A DNA stretch of 64,000 bases from Effrenium voratum (lineage: Eukaryota > Sar > Dinophyceae > Suessiales > Symbiodiniaceae). Within the stretch, counting starts at the first letter, position 1, and each line of letters opens with the position of its first letter. The notes beneath the pieces were generated by a model. That model did no database searches, had not been told where the DNA came from, and worked only from the letters and a program-made list of their open reading frames with translations. Position numbers and translations under genes: made by a program. Of the stretch, positions 54,937-64,000 are shown in pieces. The stretch is from positions 1 to 64,000 of the forward strand of contig CAUJNA010000461.1 of assembly GCA_963377175.1 (NCBI GenBank), in the 5' to 3' direction.

Positions 54937-55862
54937 TACAATTTTGGAGACAATCAACATTTTGCAAAGGGGGCTGGGCACGATTTACCCCTGGTCACAT
55001 GGTCGCAGAATCAGACACTTGAACAGGTAGAAGCTGGCAAAAGCTGGGCACCCTTGTGACCAAGCGACCTTCGGGCAACGCTCAAGTAACGTGAGAACAA
55101 CCGAGAGTGGTACCCTGGTGATTCGTTGATCCCTGGTGGTTCACTAGTTCACTCGCGCTTTTTCGGGCGTAGCCCTCGTCGGAACACAGCATGCTGGCGA
55201 TTGGGCCGTTTTTTGTTTTTCCCCGTGTTGTTTTTTCTCGCTTTTCGTGTGCGTGTGTGTGTGCTTTTTGTTTCTTTTTTTTTCCTCGGGGGGGAGGGAC
55301 AAACAAGTGGTGTCATCCCCATGGGAAGCACGGCGCGGAAAAGCCGGCCTCTTCAAACTGCCAACAAAAGTTGCCATGGAGGGTTGCTCGATGTCCTGTG
55401 CCAGGCTAAGCTGTTCAAGGGGCCAATCCACGAACCGGAAATAGAAATCAGTTGGGGAACCTGCGAATTTCCTTAGCCCAAAGGAACCGTCTGGGATTTT
55501 CCAAAGCCAAGCAAACCACCCCCCTTCTTCAAATTTGTTGCTCGAAAGCGAGATCCCTTATGCTAACCCGTAGTCCGTGGGCGCCCAAAAAAATCAGGCG
55601 GAAGGTGGTTGAACAGCAAGTTGCGGATGAACTTTGAAGAAAGCTAGGTGAGCCACAATCAAAACCTGGTAATAAAATGGTCTACCCAAATCCATGCAAG
55701 GACATGTGGACTGCCCCTTACCTTCATCTACCCAGGTGTTCATTGTACCTATAAGTCTCCGTTCAGTGGGTTCTAACCAGGCTTACTTTACTAACCACTA
55801 AGTCACTAAGTCTCGAAGTGTCCTGACAGGTATGTGATCTGCCCAGGTGTTGGTTGTGGCTC

Positions 55863-56068
55863 AGGTCTCAAAATCGGATGGGACCTGCATGGATTTCGAT
55901 TCGCCTCCCATGCCCAGCCCCTCGCAAGCCGCCTGTCCGGCTCATTCTCCTCAGGCCGCGGAACCCCAGCCCGCCGACGCCATCTGCAGAGTCCGCGACG
56001 AGGTTCAGTTGGCTGGACCCTTTCGTGGCCAGCAATGCGGGGAGTGCAGTCCACCCACCAGTTTTTAG
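55863..56068 (+). CDS. Possible terminal exon, Pro/Ser/Ala-rich
   Basis: After GGCTCAG the frame reads VSKSDGTCMDFDSPPMPS, AACPAHSPQAAEPQPAD, EVQLAGPFRGQQCGECS and PPTSF, then TAG. Codons are GC3-rich. Another plus frame is also open, so the frame choice rests on codon bias alone. Not recognised. Confidence 0.45.
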
Positions 56069-56954
56069 CGTGGTATTCGCTGATTTTACAGTTAAATGGG
56101 CCCAGTTGGGTGCGTAGCAAACGAAGACCTCCCGTTCGCTAAAGACAGTCAAGGCCTCCTTCCCATCTGGTGAGTCAAGCCACTTTCTGTGCAACCGAAA
56201 CGAACAAAACCAAAGATGCAAAAAATGAAAGCAAGCAAAGACCATGAGTGGATTGTTGGGAGTCCCTCAAAAACCAGCCCAAACTCATGATATGTTTTGG
56301 CAGAGCTTGTCTTTGTTACCCTTTCTTGGTTGGAATCAACCATGTCATGTCAACTGTCGCTGTTGGCGCTGCGACAAGGCCCCGAAATTTCTTGACTCAT
56401 GTCTGAAAGTTGAGTGTAGTATATACCTATGAGCCATTGTTGAAAAAGAAGAAAAAACACTGGAACAATCTTCTGCGAGTCTGAAAGGCAACAAAAAAAA
56501 CACATTCCCTATAAATATATATATATATATATCTCTCTCTCACAGTTGCCGCAACCGACTGTCTCAAAACCACACCCGCTTTTTATGGCAGATGGGTTGT
56601 TTTTGGGTCTCCCTTTAAAAAAAGCCAACCAAACGCGGGGGTCCGCCATGTGCGCCCCCCCTGCGTTCGATCCAAGTTCAACGAACCAAAGGCGTTGATG
56701 TGGATTCCACCGGAAGAAAATCAACGAGAAGTCCCCTTGTGCTTCAGAAACCCCAAAAAACACGCGCAATTCAATCCTGAGATGTGTCCAATTCATCAGA
56801 GCTTAGTGGGGTTTTTTCAAGTTCCGACTATTCAGCTTGTCATACTCGGATCTGAGCAGGTTGCCAGCCATTCTCCTCTTGCTTCCCTTGATTGCCTGCA
56901 CCAAAACGTGGACTCACTGGGCATCTCCCGCCCTCCTCACCTCGTCGGACCTCC

Positions 56955-57107
56955 ATCCGCTGTGACACGGAGACCGCCCGCCCCGCGACCCAGGCGCGCG
57001 CAGCGGACGCCGCGAAGCAGGCCTCGCCGAAGCGCGGAAGCCGGCGCCACAGTTTTGGTTCCGAGTGGGGAGAAAGGAGAAGACGCCCACTGAACTGGGG
57101 GCAATAG
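56955..57107 (+). CDS. Possible terminal exon, basic protein
   Basis: The frame reads CDTETARPATQARAADAA, KQASPKRGSRRHSFGSE and RRRRPLNWGQ, then TAG at 57105. Third positions are nearly all G or C over the first half. A basic, disordered tail. The acceptor is not clear. A second plus frame is open across the same bases. Confidence 0.4.
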   Translation: MRCDTETARPATQARAADAAKQASPKRGSRRHSFGSEWGERRRRPLNWGQ

Positions 57108-57154
57108 TCATTGGAGGGGTATTTATTCTAGTTTTGTTCCCGCTTTTTTCCTCG

Positions 57155-57300
57155 CTTTTGGTTTCTTGGCTTTTCGGCTTCTTGGCTTTTCGGCTTCTTG
57201 GCTTCTTGGCTTTTCGGCCTCTTGGCTTTTTTGTTTTTTTTGCTTCTTGTTGGCTTACGCGGCTTTTGGTGGCTTTTTGGCTTTGGCTTTTCGCATCCTC
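57155..57300 (+). repeat. Tandem TTGGCTTTTCGGC/TTC array
   Basis: Units such as GGCTTCTTGGCTTTTC repeat irregularly about eight times, then a related GCGGCTTTTGGTGGCTTT phrase occurs twice (57259 and 57339). Frames give Leu/Phe-rich peptides and are not called. Confidence 0.8.
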
Positions 57301-57434
57301 TGCATTCCCAGTTCAAACCAGGTTTGCAGCTGGTTTACGCGGCTTTTGGTGGCTTTGGCTTTTCCTCTGCTTGCCCAGTTCCTCTCCGGCTCATTGGATT
57401 TGAGCTTTGGCTTCCCGCATCCTCGGCATCACCA

Positions 57435-57900
57435 GTGCCTCCCAATTTGAATCATCACTTCTTCGATCATCATGGGGGGGGCTGCAAAGATTTGATTGCA
57501 CCCCCATTTGAATCATCAACCCCCGCTACTTTTTAGATTTCTTGCAGAACCCCTATTTGGTTCATCATTTTTCCGAGCATCCAATTTCGCGAGAAAATGC
57601 AGTGAAATACGACATTTCATATAATCTATGTAATCTATGTAATCTATGTATGTTTGTATGTATGCACTTCTTCGAAATCATAGGGCCGCTGCTTTTTATA
57701 TTCTATCGCACCCTTTCTTGAATCATTGCACCCCTATTTGAATCATCACTTCTTCGAACATCAGGGGGGGCTGCCACCCCACCAACCCCCCCGCTACTTT
57801 TCAGATTTTCTACAGAGATTTAATTGCACCCCTATTCGAATCATCACTTCTGCGAACATCGTAAAAAACGGCTTTAGGCCTCCTATTTGAATCATCATTT
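57435..57900 (+). repeat. Direct repeats of a TTTGAATCATCACTTCTTCGA unit
   Basis: A phrase made of CACCCCTATTTGAATCATCA, CTTCTTCGAACATCA and GGGGGGGCTGC occurs about five times with variations, separated by CCCGCTACTTTTCAGATTT words. Between them lies an (ATCTATGTA)n stretch at 57619-57660. Confidence 0.8.
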
Positions 57901-57949
57901 TTTCGGCCACTCTCTCCTAGCCATTGGATGCAGCTCATCCTGGGACTCG

Positions 57950-59620
57950 CCGATGTAGGTGACAAACGGACTGGCACCGGATCGATGGTCAATGTCACGC
58001 CAGCCCTATTGGCTGCGCGCTCCAGGCTGGTAGCTGGCTTGTACCTTCCTGCGACATCGAGCATTGGCCTCCGCTGAAAGAATGCCCATGACGCCAGCCC
58101 TCTTGGCGCTCGCCTTTGCCAAGGCCGCTCGCGCTGTTCTCAGCTAGGCAGCAGGGGACCCTCAAAGCGGGAGCACGGATGAATTCCGTGCCATCCTCAC
58201 TGAAAACATTGTGTGGGGAGACCATTCGGCAAGCTTCAAGGTGGCTTGAATGATGTTTCCTGAGTACATCGCCAAGCAAGCCACCGACCCTGCATCATAG
58301 CGCCCGTCTGCCGGCCCCACCAACAGCCCCCTTGTGCAGAGTGCTTTCGCGGCGGCCGGCTATATGCGGATTAGGTGTTGTCAGCTCAATCTCCCTTGAG
58401 CTGTGTGGTTGCGGCGCTCAAAGCCCAGCTTGCGCGGCGTTGTCGGCAACGCGGGCCCTCAATAAAGCTCGTGCGTGGGCGGACGCTCTTAAACCCAAGT
58501 AAAACAATGCTCGCGCAGCGTGCGCCAAAGCTTGCGCTCTACCCGTCGCATCCAAAAAATGGATGTGACACATCTAGCGCGATCCAAATTTTGACATTTT
58601 GCACGCGCTCCCAAAAATGGATGTGATCGGGGGTGTGGGCAAGGAAGCCAGGAGGGGCAGTGATAGCAGCCTTCGGACCATCGGCTCCGAGCCCCACCCC
58701 TCCCGAGTGCAGTAGGGAAGGTCGTTACTTGATGAGCCTATACTGGTCGCTGTGTGGAGATGGCGTCGCTCCCGTTGGCCAATTTCAGGAAGTCAGCATT
58801 GAAGCTACCTTGGCGCACCGCCGAATCGGGATGAGTCAGAAGGTTCGAGCTGATTAGCCTGATGGCATCGCTCACGGTCAGGCTAGTCGATGGATTGCCC
58901 AGGTAGTCCTCCGATCGCCACTAGACGCAAGAACTTAGCACATGTAGCTGACCAAGGTAGATTTGCGAGCAGCCGCAGGGCCACTAACATGCAGAGTCCG
59001 AGGCCGAGTGTCTGGTCAAACCAAGAGGCATTGGCCAAGAAGAAGCACACCACCCTTATGTACTTCTCGCCAACGATCCCACGCATGTTCTGACACAGCC
59101 GGTTCGACTGGATCTCTGCCTCATTCAGCAGGTACCGGGATTGCGCTGGCTAAGGCATTCACTTTGAGGAGGGTCAATGCCCAGAATTCCTCCTCAGTGG
59201 TGAACTGCATTGCTGCGAGAGTGGTGCTGCGGCCTCCAGGGTGTTGTGCGGTATTCAGTCCTCTGGACAGTATACCGCAATATCAGGCACTTGCCTGATG
59301 CGTTTCTGCTCGTTGTTGTTCCCCCTCTCAATGCCGCTCAATGAACATGACTGCATTGGCGCGCGCATTCACATCAACTCCTGCTGACAGCGGAAATTTG
59401 GGTGGAGCCGAGGATGACGATGTGGTTGGCGACAATGAGTTCCACGCAACGTTGGAAGCGTTGCGCACCGGTTGGCCCGCCATTTCATCGATGGCCGCCT
59501 GGTCATTTCGTTGAGGGACAGCGTGCTCATTTGGCACTCCAATTCCTCTGCTTGGGTACCAGTCGGCAGCGTTGAAGGCCTGCGCTTCATGGCCGATGTG
59601 GCAGGAATGGATAGCACGAC
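57950..59620. other. Repeat-free stretch with weak coding signal
   Basis: None of the families I-VI is present. Minus-strand frames of 60-96 codons occur (for example NASWFDQTLGLGLCML at about 59030) and could be decayed downstream parts of the polymerase-like gene, but I recognise no motif. The plus strand is equally open. Confidence 0.35.
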
Positions 59621-59622
59621 CG

Positions 59623-60904
59623 TCAACTTCGGTTCAGCGGTGTCGTCCCATCTACCCATGCTCCGCCGCGGCGCAGAGAAGGTGTCGAGAATGGGCGCTG
59701 GCTCTTGCGGCCTGAGCTGAAAAGATATGAGGAGGAGCGCAGGTGCTTGGCCATGCTGGGGGCGGAGCGCTGGTACTCAGTGAATGCCCCCATCAAGAGC
59801 TGAGGTGGGCCAACGCAAGCAGCCGGAATGCGCCGAAGGATGCCCGATTCCAAATATTCAGTGTTGCCATATGGGAGCCCGGCCACACCATCATACAGCT
59901 CACACTGACAGCTTCGATTCGGCTTGCCGCAGTCCACCTCCATGATAGGGGGGCTCAGCGAAGCTAGTGAATCAAGCAATGCGTTGCTGCTCTCATCCAG
60001 CACCAGTAGCTGCCTGGCTTACCTGCATTGGGTAGCGCCCATTGTTGCTAGCAGTCCGAGGGTTGCCTCGACCATCTTCCCCACGGTGCACCTGTTGTAG
60101 ATGCAACAGGACGGGGCAAGCAAAACATCGAAGCCGGCATTCCATCCCACTGGCCAAGTCAAAGCGCCACCCACGGCATGCTCTCTTCACTGACGATGGT
60201 GATGACATGCTTCTGGCCATGCCTCGAAGCTATCTTATCACCGATACACAAGGACTGAAGCCTTTCTACCCTGCAAACCTGCTTCCCAGTAGCATCAGGG
60301 AGCACCCGCAAGGTTCCTGGCAAGTCTGACTTGTACCAAGCAGGGTTGGTGGCGTCGCTCTTCCATTGGCCAAGCAATTGCATAGTATCCCAGTCGCCCC
60401 GCGAATCCCCAACGCTATCCCATCCTCGTAGTTGAGGTCGTGAGGCCATGAACTCCAGGCCAGGCTCCCATCTCCACTCTCCTTCGAGAGCCACGTCAGT
60501 GGTAATCAGTGGACTATTGCTGATCAGAGACCTGACCACAGAAATTCCGGTGGCGAAGTGGATGTTGATTGCCTGCACAAGGTTCGAGCAAACTGTCAGT
60601 GGCCTTGGCGGCTCATTGAGGGCAATGAATGGAATGCATTTCGCCGCGAAGCATAGCCTCATGTGCTCTCGTGGGGCTCATGCAATTCCTCTGTCCCCTG
60701 GCTCAGCCTCCTCCAGGGCCACCGGAATTCCTGCAGTGACAACAAGTCCTTCGTGAAATCCCACAAAGACGGCCTCCCAAATAGCAAGGTCATTGTGGTG
60801 CTGGACAGTGGCATGACCACTCCCAAGACGTACAGCCGCCACTCGCCATTGCTGAATGAGTGTTGCTGCACTAATTCAGTCAGGCACTCAATCAGAACAG
60901 CCAT
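59623..60904 (-). pseudogene. Disrupted second-largest RNA polymerase subunit (Rpb2 family) homologue
   Basis: Minus-strand frames hold motifs in the order expected for the C-terminal half of Rpb2/beta subunits: IPFIALNEPPR (60635-60603, compare the IPFxxHNxxPR motif), GDKIASRHGQK (60242-60210), SMPW, then in another frame NAGFDVLLAPSCCIYNR and CTVGKMVEATLG (60141-60020, compare NPxxxPSRMTIGxxxE), and ELYDGVAGLPYG (59901-59866). A frameshift lies near 60160, and a GTAAG near 60020 may be a donor. The catalytic GYNxEDA-type block expected between the first two motifs is missing and the spacing is short. The full-length protein cannot be made from this copy as it stands. It may be a decayed paralogue or an acquired viral-type copy. 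Confidence 0.6.
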
Positions 60905-61049
60905 AAACTGCGCGGCGTTTGGCGCCAGCTACTTTTATTCTGTTACCCACGATTTGTTGGTGATGCTAGGGATGTTAGTCGGACATGCGGGGGATGTTGA
61001 AAACGATGCTGGGGATGTTGACGGGCTAGAGGAAAATACGTAAAATGTT

Positions 61050-62330
61050 GAGAGAAAATGCTGTGTAACATTTTACTGGCCCGGACGAAAAACGTCCGGG
61101 GAAAAAAAACAAAAAACACGCACCCGTAGTCATTTGGGAGATCAAAATTAGGATTTTGTCCAATGTGTTGTTCTGAGGCTGCAAATCAGGAACCCAGTTT
61201 TGAGGTACGAGTCAAGATAAAACCACCAGGAATTGGAACGCGTGTTTCAGTCCTTGGTTCCATTTGCCAGGGCAAACTATTTTGGGTAAAACTCCCGACT
61301 AACGGCCGGAAGCTCCCCCAATTGGCCACTGCACAGGCTTCCAAAAGGGTTCTGGGAGCTTCCATGGAATCGCCTGGGGAGGGTAATGTTCATTTGGGTG
61401 GGTGTTTTTTGAGGGTACCCTTGCGGTGTGCTGAAGGAAACAAAACGAAAACCGACGCCATTTTGGGGGGTGACACATACCCATTTCGGATTCATCCCAA
61501 GGACCCGACCAATCAGGGGCGGTTCCTCTTTTAGCAAGGACATGATATCCAGTTTCGGGTGTTCTGCTGATTGGTAGGGTCCTCCGGAGTCACCATGTAT
61601 GGAAATGCTTGGCTGTTGACAAACAGGAAGGGCAATATGGCTTCTTCAGCAAAAACTCTTGGGGGGATTCCGAACATGACTCGCGGAAACTCATTTTCGA
61701 ACGGGCTGAACAGGTCCAAGCCGTGGCCAATGCTACAAGTCCGCGGTGAACTCTGGAAAAATCGGCCAAGAATACGCTAGACCCCCCTCTCCCCGTGCTT
61801 CCCGTTATAGGTAACCAGCGCTTCTCCTCTAGGTGTTGCATGATGCTTTCCGTGCATACGGGCTTAGCTGGCGATAGACCTCCCACAGCCGCTCTTGGAG
61901 GCTCATGGGTTTCGATCCGGCAAATGGGTTGTCCCCAAGTAGGGCACCCGCAACATCGGCGGTGTTCCTTGTCTATCCCAAAAAGGGTGCCTTTTGCTGA
62001 TGGATACCCTTTTTCGTGGCAGGCGTGAACGGAAAACTAAAGGAAACCCCTCGCTTGGGAGGGAAACCCCCTCAACCGACACCAAATCTCCACGGAAAAA
62101 ACAGAGTTCAGCGGCTTGCAAAAATGCGATCGAGGCGCCAGTGCCGCCAGGCGCCAGGGGCGGAGCCCAGCCTCCGGGCTGGCAGGCTCCAAAAACCGGA
62201 AGGAAGGGGGGGGGGGGGTCCGGGCACTGGTAAATGGAATAAACACATCTATACCAGGGCCCTCTATTTGTTTAAGCAAACCAATCAAAAAGCACACCTA
62301 TGGTTCCGGGTGTGGCTCCTTTGTAAGGGA
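61050..62330. other. Repeat-derived DNA, no supported gene
   Basis: Words of the GGGAAACC/CATTTTGGGG type return here, marking the end of the repeat-free island. A small GC3-rich phrase on the plus strand at about 62115-62180 (NAIEAPVPPGARGG) may be a stray exon. Nothing else is supported. Confidence 0.35.
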
Positions 62331-62339
62331 AACCGCGGA

Positions 62340-62625
62340 TGAATCCCATGGATAGGTTTGATTGATTAACCCCATAGATAGGCGTGACTGTTCTTGATAG
62401 AGGCTTGGTTGAACCGCGGGTGAAGCCCTTGGTTGTTCTTGACGCAGGGAGGGCCCCCTTTTAGTGGGGAGTCGGATCATTGGTCTTGATAGAGGGTTGA
62501 TTGATAGGGGAGGGAGGCTCCCCTTTTAGCGGGGATTCAGATCACTTTTGGAGGGAACGGACTCCCCGAAAAAAAGGACTGGTGTATTAATGCGGGGTCA
62601 CCATTCTGTATTTTGGGTTGGTTTG
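62340..62625. mobile_element. Family VI-like elements, truncated
   Basis: CTCCCCTTTTAGCGGGGATTCAGATCACTTTTGGAGGGAACGG and GCGGGGTCACCATTCTG match the family VI interior and end. Several GATTGATTAACCCC/TTGATAG words upstream suggest two or more overlapping, decayed copies. Confidence 0.55.
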
Positions 62626-63079
62626 AAGGGAGGCCAACATTCTGAGGGTTCCAGTCGTTAGACTGTAGGCTGCACACCAAAGACCAGCCATGGTGAGGGA
62701 GCAGGCAACAGCTGAGCCAAGTTGTCCGTTCAAACACGTAGCGGGGGGGTTGCGACCGCTCCAGGAACTGGGGGGGATGTTCGAGCATTGGGCGTGCTCT
62801 TTTTTGGGAGGGGGGCCTTTTTAACTTTTTGGTGTAGTTTGAAAAGGGAAACCAAAGGAACGCCACTATTTTGCGGTTCCCTCTATTTTGAGACAAACCC
62901 ATACGAGTGTTTGGCGTCAGCTTCACAAATCGTCAGGTCTTTGGAGCATATGGCCTGCAGCGGATGTTAGATGTCCTAAATATTGCAGGTGGGTGCTCCC
63001 GAGAATCAGGAGCCCCTGAAAACGGTTCGTCTTGATTCCAAACAAGGCGGTTCCAGAAACTTAAGACGCTTAAGGAAAC

Positions 63080-63204
63080 TCGGTTGCTTGCTGCTCCCCT
63101 GCCAACAGTTTCTAACTTTTAGTGGTTTCATTCGGAAAACCCGAAAAAAAGCTTGGGAAAACAAGTAAAACAAGTCCCAACATCCCTTGGCGAAATGCAC
63201 CAAA
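63080..63204 (-). mobile_element. Family I introner, copy F, with GGAAAC TSD
   Basis: On the minus strand it runs TTTGGTGCATTTCGCCAAGG to GCAGCAAGCAACCGA. GGAAAC flanks both sides on the plus strand (63074-63079 and 63205-63210). The TSD reads GTTTCC on the minus strand, giving a GT donor, and the terminal A plus TSD G gives AG. Exact excision and GT-AG splicing differ by one base, and both leave an open frame downstream. Confidence 0.9.
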
Positions 63205-63210
63205 GGAAAC

Positions 63211-63320
63211 CATTCCGGAGTGGACTGGTGAGAACATACTTCTCCGACTTTCTGTTTGCCACGATCCAAAGAGAGCTCCAAGTCCAGAAGCGGGCGCGGA
63301 CTTGGCGTTTCAACGCCCGG
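63211..63320 (-). CDS. Exon between a family II repeat and a family I introner
   Basis: After an AG at 63322-63321 the frame reads VRARFWTWSSLWIVANRK, then SEKYVLTSPLRN, ending in the TSD of the introner. The flanking intron upstream contains the family II repeat at 63346-63464, and downstream lies copy F. After copy F the exact-excision frame would read GFLKRLKFLEPP to a TGA, whereas GT-AG splicing reads VSLSVLSFWNRLVW. Not recognised. Confidence 0.45.
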
Positions 63321-63345
63321 CTGGGCTGTTCCCGGATCCCCTGCT

Positions 63346-63464
63346 AAACTTGGTTGACGTTGGAAGGGGAGCAAAAAAGTTTAAATTTTAGCAGTTGAGT
63401 GGTTGGATTTCAACCACTAAACCACAATAAGCAAAAATGTAAAATGTGTCCCAACGACAACCAT
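63346..63464 (-). mobile_element. Family II repeat, copy 4
   Basis: It reads AACTTGGTTGACGTTGGAAGG, TTTTAGCAGTTGAGTGG, ACCACTAAACCACAATAAGC and ends ACGACAACCATG. It directly abuts CCCCTGCTAA at its left, a family I-like word, so it may have inserted into an older family I copy. Confidence 0.85.
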
Positions 63465-63471
63465 GTTTGAG

Positions 63472-63600
63472 TGGTCGAATGTTGACCCAGGATTAATAGA
63501 CCCGCCCCAGTATTGGGGGGGTGTCCCCTCCAAAAGTGGTCTGAATCCCCACGAAAAGGGGACACCCTATTAATCAACCAGGGGTTTATTACTAAACTCG
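63472..63600. mobile_element. Family VI element
   Basis: It begins ATGTTGACCCAGGATTAATA and carries GGGGGTGTCCCCTCCAAAAG and CTGAATCCCCACGAAAAGG. The inner GGGTGTCCCC and GGGGACACCC pair, so the element folds. The right boundary near GGGGTTTATTA is approximate. Confidence 0.65.
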
Positions 63601-63799
63601 CTTTGGGATCACCAGGGGAAACTACCACTAAACCAACTAAAAAGCGAAACACCTGAGGAATCAAATAGCAAAAACCACCAACGTCAAGGGAATCTCGGGC
63701 CACAAATTTGGCCGAGGGAGCCACCCGTAGATCTGAGCCCCGCGCTCCGCGTGCTCCGCGTGAACCGCGGCTCGCCTGAAGGAAGCTGCCGCCAAGCTG

Positions 63800-63862
63800 G
63801 GACTTCGTTGGTGGAGGCCCTTGGGGGGGGTGGGGGTGGTGGGGTGGTGGGGGGGGGGGCCC
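63800..63862. repeat. G-rich low-complexity tract
   Basis: GGGGGGGGTGGGGGTGGTGGG-type sequence. Its reverse frame is a proline run and is not called. Confidence 0.85.
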
Positions 63863-64000
63863 AGGAAAGCCCCCGGTAAAAAAAGAGAAAATATGTCCAG
63901 TCGTGATTCCCTTTAAAGCCGACCGGCGAAAATAAAAACCTATTCTTGGGCAAATGGGAAGTAGGGGCGGGGGTTGACCCGAGATTCTCTTGGCGTGTTG

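Noticed and set aside
1..64000. Dinoflagellate spliced-leader sequence (CCATTTTGGCTCAAG core)
   Set aside because: I looked for the core on both strands and saw only loose matches (for example near 46801). No spliced-leader gene or retroposed leader relic is supported.

Overview
The window reads as nuclear DNA of a eukaryote with many introns and a very dense load of repeats. A core dinoflagellate (Polarella, Symbiodiniaceae or Prorocentrum type) fits best. Coding sequence appears as short islands of 50-250 bp with high third-position GC. Between them lie short inverted-repeat elements that recur through the window. Several of these elements coincide with, or abut, the introns implied by reading frames on both sides. 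One gene has a signal peptide followed by a Ser-Leu-Leu-Gln motif, which I associate with secreted dinoflagellate proteins. There are no bacterial operons, ribosome-binding sites, rRNAs, convincing tRNAs or CRISPR arrays. The organism is inferred, not proven.

Layout. 1-8850: AT-richer DNA made of imperfect inverted repeats, with no recognisable gene and a different look from the rest. 8850-12300: few coding signals, a tandem array of a degenerate CTCTGCGCAAG unit and one dispersed repeat. 12400-12730: two minus-strand exons separated by an introner. 13000-20200: microsatellites, G-rich tracts, repeats and isolated exon-like islands. 20240-28970: a chain of short minus-strand exons that may belong to one long gene, plus a large imperfect inverted repeat at 25556-26246. 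32500-33700: a broken, intronless minus-strand reading frame. 34516-35977: the best gene of the window, a secreted protein in two exons split by an introner. 40250-47200: exon islands, including a Pro/Ala/Glu-rich protein, and a 1.4 kb GA-rich satellite. 48270-49360: two overlapping long frames. 49780-50135: nested elements. 52000-57100: isolated exons. 57900-61050: an island without the repeat families, carrying a disrupted homologue of the second-largest RNA polymerase subunit. 63070-63470: an exon between two different repeat elements.

The main biological story is the repeats. At least six families of roughly 100-140 bp have terminal inverted repeats and/or target-site duplications (TSDs). 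Family I (CTTTGG...CAACCGA), family V (GGCYRTGGGTCAAAACC) and possibly family III (CTAGGTCC) sit where introns must be removed, and their ends or TSDs supply GT and AG. This is what is expected of introners, transposable elements that create introns and that are known from dinoflagellates. Exon boundaries are inferred from frame and splice dinucleotides alone. No transcript was available, so treat coordinates as estimates.
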